NCBI RefSeq assembly: GCF_024448935.1
Contig: NZ_JAMOIE010000016.1
Coordinates: forward strand, 1 to 64,000
Source: Stutzerimonas stutzeri
GTDB taxonomy: Bacteria; Pseudomonadota; Gammaproteobacteria; Pseudomonadales; Pseudomonadaceae
DNA: 64,000 nucleotides
Direction: 5' to 3'
The notes under the pieces were generated by a model. The model made no database searches. It saw only the letters and a list, made by a program, of their open reading frames with translations, and was not told the origin of the DNA. The number at the start of each line of letters is the position of its first letter. Positions within the stretch are counted from its first letter, which is position 1. Position numbers and translations under genes: made by a program. This document shows, in pieces, positions 29,394-38,106 of this stretch.

Positions 29394-29966
29394 ATGAATT
29401 ATCTTGCGCACCTTCATCTCGGCGGCGAGCGGCCCGGGCAGCTGCTCGGCAGCCTCTATGGCGACTTCGTCAAAGGGCCCTTGCAGGACCGTTGGCCAGC
29501 CGATATCGAAGCGGGCATCCGCCTGCACCGACAGATCGATGTATTCACCGATAGCCACCCGATTGTCCTTCAAGCCAAGCAGCGCTTTCCCCGCGAGCGA
29601 CGACGCTACGCAGGCATCCTGGTCGACCTGTTTTTCGATCACTGCCTGGCGGCGCACTGGCCCCACTACGCCAACGAGCCTCTTCAGCACTTCACCGCGC
29701 GGGTGTATCAGGTGTTGCTTGGGGAAGCCGAGCTCCCCGCCAAGCTGGCGCTGATCGCGCCGCGCATGGCCGCTCAGGACTGGCTCGGCAGTTATCGCGA
29801 GTTCTCCGTGATGGAGCAGGTTGTGGCCGGCATGAGCCTGCGCTTGTCATGCCCGGACGGGCTGATCGGCGGTGTCGAGGAAATGGAACGTCTATATGAG
29901 CCGCTGCTGCAGGACTTCCAAGCGTTCTATCCGCACCTGCAAGCCTTCGCTCGCCGCGCAGACTGA
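29394..29966 (+). CDS. acpH: Acyl-carrier-protein phosphodiesterase family (AcpH)
   Basis: The 190-aa protein matches the AcpH/DUF479 family, whose E. coli member removes the 4'-phosphopantetheine arm from acyl carrier protein. The opening MNYLAHLHLG and the metal-ligand motifs GDFVKG, IRLHRQIDVFTDSH and VDLFFDHCLA are present. The ATG at 29394 lies closely behind the PlsC remnant. Confidence 0.9.
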   Translation: MNYLAHLHLGGERPGQLLGSLYGDFVKGPLQDRWPADIEAGIRLHRQIDVFTDSHPIVLQAKQRFPRERRRYAGILVDLFFDHCLAAHWPHYANEPLQHFTARVYQVLLGEAELPAKLALIAPRMAAQDWLGSYREFSVMEQVVAGMSLRLSCPDGLIGGVEEMERLYEPLLQDFQAFYPHLQAFARRAD

Positions 29967-30000
29967 CCGCCGCCAGGCCACCGCCGGCCTTGCCTACCTA

Positions 30001-30453
30001 TCAGCCGCGCAGGGCTGTAGCAAAGCTTTCCAGCCAGGGCTCGGCATCGGTCTCCGGCGTTACCGTTTCGCTGGCATCAAGGCGCAGCATTTCCTGGACT
30101 TCGCGTACACCCAGCTCGGCGTACAACTCCCGAACCAACTCCCCGGCGCCGCAGAAGGTATCGCCATAGCTGGCGTCGCCCAGTGCGATTACCCCGCCTG
30201 GCAAGCCTTGCCAGGCCGGAAATCGATCACGAATCGCCGTGTAGAGCGGGACGAAACTGTCCGGTAGTTCGCCCATTCCGGTGGTGGCAGTCACCACCAG
30301 CAATGCTTGCGGTCCGAAGTCCAACACCTGCCCCAGCTGCGCGCGTGGATCATGCCAGGCGTCGAACCCGGCCGCCTTGAGTACCGCCGCAGCATGGCGG
30401 GCAACGTCTTCAGCTGTGCCATAGACAGTACCGGAGAGGATGGCCACTTTCAT
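30001..30453 (-). CDS. Flavodoxin (MioC-like)
   Basis: This 150-aa FMN-binding electron carrier opens with the phosphate-binding loop LSGTVYGTAEDVARH. The other flavin loops are TATTGMGELPDSF and LGDASYGDTFCGAG. The size and motif spacing fit short-chain flavodoxins of the MioC type. The ATG is preceded by GGAGCTCATC. It stands alone, convergent with acpH. Confidence 0.9.
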   Translation of the reverse strand: MKVAILSGTVYGTAEDVARHAAAVLKAAGFDAWHDPRAQLGQVLDFGPQALLVVTATTGMGELPDSFVPLYTAIRDRFPAWQGLPGGVIALGDASYGDTFCGAGELVRELYAELGVREVQEMLRLDASETVTPETDAEPWLESFATALRG

Positions 30454-30655
30454 GATGAGCTCCGTTTCAGATTAAAGCCGAGCATTATGCCGCATCCGAC
30501 ACACTAACCCGACCGAGCGGTTCTACACTTCGAAACGCTGCCGCCGCCAGGCACAAGGGAACTCCATCAGGCTGGCGTTGTCGCAGTGCCGACCTGGTAA
30601 AGATCTCGCAGAGGCCTGTGCTGCAATCTGGAGCGACCAGGCGAGGGAAATCGGG

Positions 30656-31303
30656 ATGCCGAGCAAAACTGCGCTGACCAGTGCCGAACTGGCCTACATC
30701 AACGAACTTGTCAGCGGCTCGCCAGCAGAGCCGGGCGAAACGCGGGCTGGCTTCCGCGTCGACGGCGGGGAAACGGCCAACGGCCTGCTCTTGCAACTGG
30801 CTGCGAAGGCCAACCTGACCCTCGAAGCGGAGCTCGAGGATTATTGCATGTCGTTCTCGCTGCAGTTGAAGCAGGATGAATTCCAGGCGGTGCAATTGCA
30901 GCTGGCGCCGCCGACCATCTATGAACGCGGACCGGTACTGCGCGCCTGGCGATTGCACTTGGACGAGCCGCTGCCACTACTCTCCGACGATGGCAACGAA
31001 ACCGCGCTGAGCGTGCATGAGCTGTCGCCCAACGGCCTGTTGGTGAATGCCGGAGCCAAGCATCAGGCACCCAAACATCTGCATATGCGCCTGGCGTTGC
31101 CGGGCGAAGACTCTTTCCAGATCGACGCGCACCGGATCCGCCATGCCGAAGGTGGAATGACTGCCTACGAAGTCGAATATCCGCAGGACAAAGATGCCGA
31201 ACGCATCCGCTCCTATCTGTACGAGCAGCATCAGCGTCTGCATCCCGAGCTGCAGCCAGAGCTTGCCACGCAGACCACCTCCGACGCGCCCGAGAACCCT
31301 TAG
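30656..31303 (+). CDS. PilZ domain-containing protein
   Basis: This 215-aa cytosolic protein has an N-terminal region of about 90 residues resembling YcgR-N-like domains, then a PilZ-like beta barrel with ALSVHELSPNGLLVNAG (the xxSxxG element) at about 115-130. The N-terminal RxxxR of a canonical cyclic di-GMP site is not evident, so binding is uncertain. The ATG at 30656 follows GAGGGAAATCGG. The C-terminus is a polar tail. Confidence 0.75.
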   Translation: MPSKTALTSAELAYINELVSGSPAEPGETRAGFRVDGGETANGLLLQLAAKANLTLEAELEDYCMSFSLQLKQDEFQAVQLQLAPPTIYERGPVLRAWRLHLDEPLPLLSDDGNETALSVHELSPNGLLVNAGAKHQAPKHLHMRLALPGEDSFQIDAHRIRHAEGGMTAYEVEYPQDKDAERIRSYLYEQHQRLHPELQPELATQTTSDAPENP

Positions 31304-31443
31304 CAGCACCACCGATGCCCGCCTTTACATGCACGGAAATGCCCGCATAGAGTCGGGTCGTTGCGTACCCTGGTGTAAGCTGACAAGGTATTGCTGCCTT
31401 GCACAGGCGGCGCGACCTTCACCGTCCCACCCGGTATCCCAGC

Positions 31444-32154
31444 ATGACCCAGCCGATGGCCCCGATACTGATTACCGGTGCCAGCCAGCGCATCGGCCTG
31501 CATTGCGCCGAACGCTTGCTTGATGAACGCCAGCCGGTGATCGTGAGCTACCGCACCCCTCGGGCAAGTCTGGCTCGGCTTCGTGAGCGCGGCGCGGTGA
31601 CCTTGCATGCCGATTTTTCCGCTGCAGCGGGCATCCACGCCTTTATCGCTGTACTCAAGCAGCACACCAGCGCCCTGCGTGCGATCGTTCACAACGCATC
31701 GGACTGGCACCCGGAGACACCGGGTGAGGAAGCTGAAACATTCCAACGGATGTTCGAGGTGCACATGCTCGCGCCTTACCTGATCAACCTTCATTGTACT
31801 GAACTGCTGCAGCATGGCGGTCCGGCAGACATCATCCACATCGGTGATGACGTCACCCGCGTCGGCAGCAAAAAGCACATCGCTTATGCAGCCAGCAAAG
31901 CCGGCTTGGACAACCTCACGCTGTCGTTTGCAGCCAGGCTGGCACCGGCGATCAAGGTCAATGGCATCGCGCCTGCCTTGATACAGTTCAACGAAGGCGA
32001 TGATGAGGCTTACCAGCGCAAGGCGCTTGCCAAATCCGCCCTTGGCATCGAGCCCGGCGCCGAGGTGATCTACCAGAGCCTGCGCTATCTGCTGGATAAT
32101 CCCTATGTCACCGGCACCACGCTGAGCGTTAACGGCGGCCGCCACCTGATCTGA
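31444..32154 (+). CDS. folM: Dihydromonapterin reductase FolM
   Basis: This 236-aa short-chain dehydrogenase reduces dihydromonapterin to tetrahydromonapterin, the phenylalanine hydroxylase cofactor in Pseudomonas. It opens [19 protein letters not shown] (NADP-binding) and has [18 protein letters not shown] (catalytic Tyr-x3-Lys) and a C-terminal [15 protein letters not shown]. The ATG at 31444 is taken over upstream frames. folX follows 16 bp later. Confidence 0.92.
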   Translation: MTQPMAPILITGASQRIGLHCAERLLDERQPVIVSYRTPRASLARLRERGAVTLHADFSAAAGIHAFIAVLKQHTSALRAIVHNASDWHPETPGEEAETFQRMFEVHMLAPYLINLHCTELLQHGGPADIIHIGDDVTRVGSKKHIAYAASKAGLDNLTLSFAARLAPAIKVNGIAPALIQFNEGDDEAYQRKALAKSALGIEPGAEVIYQSLRYLLDNPYVTGTTLSVNGGRHLI

Positions 32155-32170
32155 TACGCGAAGGAATCCC

Positions 32171-32545
32171 ATGCCCCGACTGGAACCTGCCATGGCGCGC
32201 ATCCGCGTCAAAGACCTGCGCCTACGTACCTTCATCGGCATCAAGGAAGAGGAAATCCTCAACAAGCAGGATGTCCTGATCAATCTGACGATGCTTTATC
32301 CTGCGGCCGAGGCCGTGCGTGACAACGACATCGACCATGCACTGAACTACCGAACCATCACCAAGGCGATCATCCAGCACGTCGAGGACAACCGTTTCGC
32401 CCTGCTCGAACGGCTCACCCAGGAAATCCTCGACCTGGTCATGGCACATCCGCAAGTGCGTTACGCCGAAGTCGAAGTGGACAAGCCACACGCCCTGCGC
32501 TTTGCCGAGTCGGTATCGATTACCCTCGCCGCGCATCGGGACTGA
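32171..32545 (+). CDS. folX: Dihydroneopterin triphosphate 2'-epimerase FolX
   Basis: This 124-aa T-fold enzyme epimerises dihydroneopterin triphosphate towards monapterin. The motifs [32 protein letters not shown] and [14 protein letters not shown] match FolX/FolB proteins, and the pairing with folM favours FolX. The ATG follows GAAGGAATCCC. The folE gene that sits between the two in P. aeruginosa (from memory) is absent here. Confidence 0.92.
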   Translation: MPRLEPAMARIRVKDLRLRTFIGIKEEEILNKQDVLINLTMLYPAAEAVRDNDIDHALNYRTITKAIIQHVEDNRFALLERLTQEILDLVMAHPQVRYAEVEVDKPHALRFAESVSITLAAHRD

Positions 32546-32556
32546 CCCTGCGCGCG

Positions 32557-32940
32557 TCAATCGCTGCCATAGGCCAGGGTCGTCATCGTCATCAGCGCAC
32601 GGTCACCGCTGCGTGCGTCCAGCCGAGTGTGCTGAATGACCACCGGTACGTTGGACATGAATACGCTGGCATGGTCAGTCTCGCGCGGCACTGCCTGGGG
32701 CGTCTGCAGGTCATCGAAACGGAGATGCAGTTCGCCGCGCGGGGACCCGTCTCGCGTACGGCCCGGCCGGCTCACGGTCAGCGAAGTACAGCGTCAGCTC
32801 GATCACCGCCTCCAACGGGCCAGCGTTCAAAGTGCACGCCGCCTCATGGCTGCGCAGCGCCGGCTCATCGGGTTTCGGTCCCAACGCCGGCAGGCACCCT
32901 TCGGCTATCACCCAGTGTTTTCCCCAATCACATCCAGTCT
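32557..32940 (-). pseudogene. Frameshifted ASRT (sensory rhodopsin transducer) family gene
   Basis: Read on the minus strand, one frame gives GKHWVIAEGCLPALGPKP, SHEAACTLNAG and LTLYFADREPAGPY up to VPARRT. The next frame carries straight on with LHLRFDDLQTPQAVPRETDH and VPVVIQHTRLDAR. Together they form an almost complete ASRT-family (PF07100) protein of about 125 aa. A single base lost near 32738 splits it. No rhodopsin gene is present. The ATG context is also damaged (ATGTGATTGG). Confidence 0.8.
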
Positions 32941-33079
32941 CCTCGACAGCCGGATGGCCGGCCGGCCATCCTGTTTGGCGGAAACGGTTCAAGCCGCTAA
33001 AGTTCCCCGTCGCCATCTGGCCCACGGTCTGCGTCAAGGTTATGATCGCGCCGAAGTCTGCAACGTCGAGACCCTTGAA

Positions 33080-33373
33080 ATGAATGAACAAGAACGCACC
33101 GAACTCGAAGCCGCCGCTTTCCGCCGCCTAACCCAGCACCTGCGCAGCCGCCCGGACGCACAAAACATCGACCTGATGAACCTGGCCGGCTTCTGTCGCA
33201 ACTGCCTGTCGAAATGGTACAAGGCCGCCGCCGATGACCTGGATATCGAAGTCAGCCTCGACGAGGCGCGCGAAGAGGTCTATGGCATGCCATACGCGGA
33301 ATGGAAGAAACGCTATCAGAAGGACGCAACGCCAGAGCAACAAGCTGCGTTCGACAAGGCCCAGAAACCATGA
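33080..33373 (+). CDS. DUF1244 domain-containing protein
   Basis: This 97-aa protein has the DUF1244 core: AFRRLTQHLRSRPDAQNIDL, LAGFCRNCLSKWYKAAADD and YGMPYAEWKKRYQ, with a conserved Cys pair in FCRNCL. The function is unknown. The stop codon overlaps the start of the next gene (ATGA), so the two are translationally coupled. The ATG is at 33080. Confidence 0.9.
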   Translation: MNEQERTELEAAAFRRLTQHLRSRPDAQNIDLMNLAGFCRNCLSKWYKAAADDLDIEVSLDEAREEVYGMPYAEWKKRYQKDATPEQQAAFDKAQKP

Positions 33374-33729
33374 GCAGCCTCAGGGACTTTCGCGCCAGTC
33401 TGCGCAACCGAAACCACCCATTCAGCGAGACGCTGGCATTCATCGCCAGCGCCTATGACTACCAGCCAACCCGCTTTTTCAATGGCAACGTTGAAAACGC
33501 TGCCGGGCAGAACGAGGGCTCATGCAAGACGCTGGGGCTGGCCGTACTGGAAGGCTTCACCACAGAAGAAGCCTTGCTTGCGTTCGGGGAGCACTATCAG
33601 TCAGTGCTGGAGAACCCCAGTGGATCCGACCACCTGAACATCCGCGCCCTGATGGATACCGGACTCCCGGGCGTGCGCTTTGATCAGCAGCCGCTGAGGC
33701 GCAAACCAGTGAATTTCGAAGAGAAATAA
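33370..33729 (+). CDS. HopJ family protein
   Basis: The 119-aa protein matches the HopJ family, named after a putative P. syringae type III effector but widespread in species without that system. The motifs FSETLAFIASAYDYQPTRFF, NEGSCKTLGLAVLEGFT and LLAFGEHY are visible. It overlaps the DUF1244 gene by 4 bp, an arrangement seen in many gammaproteobacteria. A housekeeping role is more likely than secretion. Confidence 0.9.
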   Translation: MSSLRDFRASLRNRNHPFSETLAFIASAYDYQPTRFFNGNVENAAGQNEGSCKTLGLAVLEGFTTEEALLAFGEHYQSVLENPSGSDHLNIRALMDTGLPGVRFDQQPLRRKPVNFEEK

Positions 33730-33940
33730 AAAAGGGCCGGCCAGGCACTTGGGGAAGGCTTGAAGCGGACGGCCCTGAAAACCAAAAGGAGATTTCGCGG
33801 CTAGCCTAAAAGCCAAGCGCAACGCTGGCTATTGCATAAAGCCGATCGGCCTGATAGTGCAGTCCTATCGATTGCGATGTCGCTTTTCCCACCCCGATAA
33901 AGCCAGTAAGGTCCGGAGCGTCCTTTGCGGAGTATCGTCA

Positions 33941-34699
33941 ATGCCCGTCGCTGCCCTATCCGGCCCCCAATACCTACGTGAAGGCCTGAAACTGATTCTT
34001 AGTCCTGGTCTCAGGCTGTTCGTCATCCTGCCGCTGACGGTCAACCTGTTGCTGTTCGGCGGGCTTATCTACATCGCCCTGCGCCAGTTCAGCGGTTGGG
34101 TCGACGCCTTCATGCCTAACCTCCCCGAGTGGTTAATGTTCCTCGAATACATCATCTGGCCGCTGTTCGTAGTGCTGGTGGCGCTGATCGTGTTCTTCAC
34201 CTTCACCATGCTCGCCAACATCGTTGCCGCCCCCTTCAATGGCTTTCTCGCCGAAAAGGTGGAAACCGTGGCACGCGGAATCGATAGCGCCCCACCGTTC
34301 AGCTGGAGCGAGCTGCTGGCCATGCTGCCACGAACCATCGGCCGTGAGGCACGCAAGCTGACGTACTTCGTACCCCGTGCGCTGGCACTGCTGATCCTGT
34401 CATTCATCCCGGTGGTCAATCTGGTCGCAGCGCCGCTCTGGCTTCTGTTTGGCGTCTGGATGATGGCGGTGCAGTACATCGATTATCCAGCGGACAACAA
34501 CAAGCTGAGCTGGGCCGAAATGATGGTCTGGCTGCGCCAGCGCCGCTGGAAGAGCCTGAGTTTCGGCGCAGTGACCTACGCAGCATTGCTGATTCCCTTC
34601 GTCAATCTTCTGATCATGCCGGCAGCCGTGGCAGCCGCAACGCTGTTCTGGGTGCGCGAAGGCGGCAAGTCGACAGTGCCTATCGTGATCGATCCGTGA
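33941..34699 (+). CDS. cysZ: Sulfate transporter CysZ
   Basis: This 252-aa inner-membrane protein mediates sulfate uptake for cysteine synthesis. It has about four to six hydrophobic segments (roughly residues 25-50, 65-95, 140-175 and 205-235). Family motifs [28 protein letters not shown] and [10 protein letters not shown] are clear. The ATG at 33941 follows GCGGAGTATCGTCA. Confidence 0.93.
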   Translation: MPVAALSGPQYLREGLKLILSPGLRLFVILPLTVNLLLFGGLIYIALRQFSGWVDAFMPNLPEWLMFLEYIIWPLFVVLVALIVFFTFTMLANIVAAPFNGFLAEKVETVARGIDSAPPFSWSELLAMLPRTIGREARKLTYFVPRALALLILSFIPVVNLVAAPLWLLFGVWMMAVQYIDYPADNNKLSWAEMMVWLRQRRWKSLSFGAVTYAALLIPFVNLLIMPAAVAAATLFWVREGGKSTVPIVIDP

Positions 34700-34753
34700 A
34701 CTGCGAGACGTTGAGCTGTCTAGATTTGAACACCTCACACCGGGAGACCCGCA

Positions 34754-35365
34754 ATGGCGCTTACTGCCCTCGCAATCAATTGCACCCTCAAGGCATCGCC
34801 CCAAGAGTCGTCCTGTAGCCTGTTGCTGAGCCAGGCCCAGGGCGAGCTGGAAAAACTCGGCGTCAGCTGCGAGCAGGTCCGCGCAGTGGACTTCAACATC
34901 AAGCCTGGCGTGACGTCAGACGAAGGCGAAGGTGACGACTGGCCGATGATTCGGAAAAAGTTGCTTGCAGCGGACATCCTGATTCTCGGCACGCCGATCT
35001 GGCTCGGCCATCCATCCAGCGTCTGTCAGCGCGTACTGGAGCGCCTGGACGCGTTCCTGGGTGAAGTGGACGACGAGCAGCGGATGGTCTCGTACGGGCG
35101 GGTTGCGTGCGTCGCTGTGGTGGGTAACGAGGATGGCGCCCATCATGTGGTAGCCAGCCTCTATCAGGGACTGAACGATGTAGGCTTCACCATCCCTGCC
35201 AATGGCTGCACCTATTGGGTCGGACCGGCGATGGGGTCGACGGATTACAAGGATGTGCAAGACCCGGGCGAGAAGATCGGCAAGACCAACGCGATGTTGG
35301 CGCGCAACGCCGTGCACTTGGCCAGGCTGCTGAAGCAGGCCGGTTATCCCGGTGCCTCGCAATAA
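34754..35365 (+). CDS. NADPH-dependent FMN reductase / flavodoxin-like protein
   Basis: This 203-aa cytosolic flavoprotein carries LAINCTLKASPQESSCSLLL (FMN phosphate loop) and LILGTPIWLGHPSSVCQRVL, typical of the FMN_red/WrbA-like family, plus GNEDGAHHVVASLYQGLNDV. It probably reduces quinones or flavins with NAD(P)H; the exact substrate is not predictable. The ATG follows CGGGAGACCCGCA. Confidence 0.85.
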   Translation: MALTALAINCTLKASPQESSCSLLLSQAQGELEKLGVSCEQVRAVDFNIKPGVTSDEGEGDDWPMIRKKLLAADILILGTPIWLGHPSSVCQRVLERLDAFLGEVDDEQRMVSYGRVACVAVVGNEDGAHHVVASLYQGLNDVGFTIPANGCTYWVGPAMGSTDYKDVQDPGEKIGKTNAMLARNAVHLARLLKQAGYPGASQ

Positions 35366-35373
35366 CGGCGCGC

Positions 35374-35402
35374 AAAAAGAAGCCATCCCAAGGATGGCTT
35401 CT
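35374..35402 (-). terminator. Rho-independent terminator of the OYE gene
   Basis: An 11-bp stem (AGAAGCCATCC / GGATGGCTTCT) with a 3-nt loop is followed on the minus strand by TTTTT. It lies between the FMN reductase gene and the convergent OYE gene. Confidence 0.85.
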
Positions 35403-35427
35403 GTGCAGCTAGAGAGTGCGTCGCGCG

Positions 35428-36537
35428 TCAGGCCAGCGTTTTCAGCGCTTCACGACTAAAGGGCAGGATGTCCTGCATACGCCCTTCTTTCACCTTCAAC
35501 GCCCAGTCCGGATCGCAAATCAGTGCGCGTCCAACCGCCACCAAATCGAACTCCTGCTTGTTCAGGCGCTCGAGCAACCCCTCGATGTTGGCTGGCTGCG
35601 CCACCTTGTCAGTCTTGACCATGAACTGCAGGAACTCTCCATCGAGCCCCACGCTGCCGACGGTGATGGTGGGTTTGCCGGTCAGCTGACGGGTCCAGCC
35701 AGCCAGGTTGAGGTCGGACCCCTCGAACTCCGGCTCCCAGAATCGGCGTGTCGAGCAATGGAAGATGTCCACACCCGCCGCAGAAAGCGGCTCGAGGAAG
35801 TCGCCAAGCGCTTGCGGCGTGGTGACCAGGCGCGCCCTGTAGTCCTGCAGCTTCCATTGGGAAAAGCGGAAAATGATTGGGAATTCCGGACCGACCGCCG
35901 TGCGTACCGCCTCGATCAGCTCGATGGCGAAGCGGGAGCGATTGGCCAGACTGCCACCGTACTCGTCGGTACGCTGGTTGCTGCCCTCCCAGAAGAACTG
36001 GTCGACCAGGTAGCCGTGCGCCCCGTGGATCTCGACACCATCCATGCCTATGGCCTGGGCATCCTTGGCAGCCTGGGCGAATGCTGCGATCACGTCCTGA
36101 ATATCCTGTTTGGTCATGCCGTGCACCACGACCTCGCCGTCCTTCACCTTCTCCATCGGACCGTAACCCGGCACTTCCGGCTCCGGCTCGGTTCCCTTGT
36201 GACGAACATTGCCCACGTGCCACAACTGCGGAACGATCTTGCCACCGGCGGCGTGCACGGCCTCGACCACCGCCTTCCAGCCGGCCAGTGGGGCTTCGCC
36301 GTAGAAGCGCGGCACTTGCGGATAGCCATTGGAGGCCTTGTGGCCGACCGTGGTGCCCTCGGTGATGATCAACCCCACACCCGACGCGGCACGGCGGCGG
36401 TAGTACTCGACGACGTCCGCGGTTGGCACACCGTTAGGAGAGAAGGAACGGGTCATCGGCGCCATCACGACACGCGTTGGCAGTTGCAAGCTACCGAGTT
36501 GGAAGGGTTGGAACAGGGCATTCACGGCTGCAGTCAT
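35428..36537 (-). CDS. Old yellow enzyme family oxidoreductase (XenB/NemA-like)
   Basis: This 369-aa FMN-dependent ene-reductase belongs to the group that reduces N-ethylmaleimide, nitrate esters and nitro-aromatics. It begins ALFQPFQLGSLQLPTRVVMA, has PQLWHVGNVRH, the active-site region VEIHGAHGYLVDQF and SNQRTDEYGGSLANRSRF, and a C-terminal VAVGRALICDPDW. The ATG at 36537 follows GGAGACAGCA. Remains of a TetR repressor gene lie directly upstream. Confidence 0.92.
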   Translation of the reverse strand: MTAAVNALFQPFQLGSLQLPTRVVMAPMTRSFSPNGVPTADVVEYYRRRAASGVGLIITEGTTVGHKASNGYPQVPRFYGEAPLAGWKAVVEAVHAAGGKIVPQLWHVGNVRHKGTEPEPEVPGYGPMEKVKDGEVVVHGMTKQDIQDVIAAFAQAAKDAQAIGMDGVEIHGAHGYLVDQFFWEGSNQRTDEYGGSLANRSRFAIELIEAVRTAVGPEFPIIFRFSQWKLQDYRARLVTTPQALGDFLEPLSAAGVDIFHCSTRRFWEPEFEGSDLNLAGWTRQLTGKPTITVGSVGLDGEFLQFMVKTDKVAQPANIEGLLERLNKQEFDLVAVGRALICDPDWALKVKEGRMQDILPFSREALKTLA

Positions 36538-36597
36538 TGCTGTCTCCTCTGGCTTGAAGCAAAAGCGACCGGTCGTCTCACCGATCGCCACAAAAAA

Positions 36598-36800
36598 TCA
36601 GCGGGGCGTCAGCAGACGCTCCAGCTGGGTCAGAAATATCTTCAACGGCGTGACACTGCGGCCAACCTTCATGCGCAGCAAGGCGCCCCCAGGCATTGCC
36701 GATGAATTCAGCCAGCGCCAGGCAATCGGTATCGGCATCGCGCTCGCTGGCCGCGCAAGCCTGTTCGAGGCAGTCGGCGCTTTGACAGGAGACGGCACGC
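36598..36800 (-). pseudogene. C-terminal remnant of a TetR-family (NemR-like) repressor
   Basis: The minus strand reads SADCLEQACAASERDADTDC and LALAEFIGNAWG in one frame, then GALLRMKVGRSVTPLKIFLT and QLERLLTPR in the next. Joined, these are the last 65 or so residues of a TetR-type regulator. One frameshift near 36690 separates them, and the whole DNA-binding half is missing. It sits between gpx and the OYE gene, where P. aeruginosa (from memory) carries an intact regulator gene. Confidence 0.78.
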
Positions 36801-37283
36801 TTAGGTGAGCGCGCTTTCGATGGCCTGGATCAGCGCAGGATCATCCGGAGCAGTGCGCGGCGAAAAGCGCGCCAGCACACGTCCGTCCTTGTCCACCAGA
36901 AATTTCTCGAAGTTCCAGCTGATGTCGCCCGGGAAGTCAGCGCCCTCTCCTGCCAACAGGCGGTACAACGGATGACGCTGCGGGCCGTTGACCTCGAGCT
37001 TGCTGCTGATCGGAAAGGTGATGCCGTAATTGTCGTCGCAAAACTGCAGGATTTCCGCGTCGTTGCCCGGCTCCTGAGCAGCGAACTGGTTGCAGGGGAC
37101 GCCCAGTACGCCGAAACCACGATCCTGGTAACGCTCATGCAGCGCTTGCAAGCCTGCGTATTGAGGTGTGAGACCGCACTCGGAAGCCACATTGACCACC
37201 AGTGTCACCTGGGATTTCAACGGCGCCAGGGGAAGTTCCTGGCCCGCCAGGCCGGGCAGAACCAACTCGTGAAACGCGCTCAT
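36801..37283 (-). CDS. Glutathione peroxidase family protein
   Basis: This 160-aa thiol peroxidase reduces hydroperoxides. The catalytic Cys is in NVASECGLTPQY, and the family's NQFAAQEPG (Gln) and SWNFEKFLVDKDG (Trp, Asn) motifs complete the tetrad. No selenocysteine is used. The ATG at 37283 is chosen; upstream codons look non-coding. Such bacterial proteins often use thioredoxin rather than glutathione. Confidence 0.93.
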   Translation of the reverse strand: MSAFHELVLPGLAGQELPLAPLKSQVTLVVNVASECGLTPQYAGLQALHERYQDRGFGVLGVPCNQFAAQEPGNDAEILQFCDDNYGITFPISSKLEVNGPQRHPLYRLLAGEGADFPGDISWNFEKFLVDKDGRVLARFSPRTAPDDPALIQAIESALT

Positions 37284-37381
37284 GCCTTTGTACTCCAGTA
37301 AAAAAGCGCTCCAGCAGAACCGGAGCGCTTCCATGGCCCGTTCGATACGGGCTTCTTCCTGACCAGCCGCTTGCGCGCCAA

Positions 37382-37867
37382 TCAGTGTTGATGACCACCT
37401 TCGCCATGCACATGACCATGAGCGATTTCTTCTTCGCTGGCTTCACGCACCTCAACAATCTTGACTTCGAAGTTGAGGCGCTGCCCGGCCAGCGGATGAT
37501 TACCGTCAACGATCACATCGTCGCCTTCGACATCACGAATGGTGACGATCTGCATGCCGCCGTCCGGGCCGGAGGCGTGAAATTGCATGCCGACTTCCAG
37601 CTCGTCGACGCCTTCGAACATTGCACGATTGAGGGTGGCGACCAGCTCCGGGCTGTACTCGCCGTAGGCATCCTGCGGTTCGATGGCGACCTTCACTTCA
37701 TCACCGCCTTGCTTGCCTTCCAGCGCCTTCTCCAGACCGGAAATGATGTTGCCCGAACCGTGCAAATAGACCAGCGGCGCGCCGCCGGCCGAGCTGTCGA
37801 TCACTTCACCGGCATCATTGGTGAGTGTGTAGTCGATTGACACAGCCTTGTTAGCGGCAATCTGCAT
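37382..37867 (-). CDS. slyD: FKBP-type peptidyl-prolyl isomerase SlyD
   Basis: This 161-aa cytosolic prolyl isomerase and metallochaperone begins MQIAANKAVSIDYTLTNDAG, has the FKBP core with GNIISGLEKALEGKQGGDEV and the inserted IF chaperone domain (AIEPQDAYGEYSPEL to DGNHPLAGQRL). The C-terminus HGHVHGEGGHQH is a short His-rich metal-binding tail. It aids nickel delivery in E. coli; here it is divergent from ackA. Confidence 0.93.
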   Translation of the reverse strand: MQIAANKAVSIDYTLTNDAGEVIDSSAGGAPLVYLHGSGNIISGLEKALEGKQGGDEVKVAIEPQDAYGEYSPELVATLNRAMFEGVDELEVGMQFHASGPDGGMQIVTIRDVEGDDVIVDGNHPLAGQRLNFEVKIVEVREASEEEIAHGHVHGEGGHQH

Positions 37868-38106
37868 GAGGCAAAACCTTTGTTGGGGAATGTGTGTGAA
37901 AGTCTAACCGCGAGCTGCATTGATTGCGAACCGACGCACGATTTAGGGGACCATCGGCAGCTGACCCACCCCACGCGACTTCATGGCCTAGGCAGTGACG
38001 AATACAACCTTTGGAGAGCATCGCGCCTCTCAAGGTTATGCAAGAATTCACGCCTGCAAATGCAGGCGACTTATTTCAACAATTAATTTGCATCCAAGGA
38101 GCACCG

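Noticed and set aside
30711..31334. A 207-codon open frame on the minus strand.
   Set aside because: It is antisense to a clear PilZ-type gene and has an Arg/Ala-rich composition typical of shadow frames in GC-rich DNA.
33370..33729. HopJ as evidence of a type III secretion effector.
   Set aside because: HopJ proteins are common in bacteria without type III secretion, and no secretion genes are in the window.
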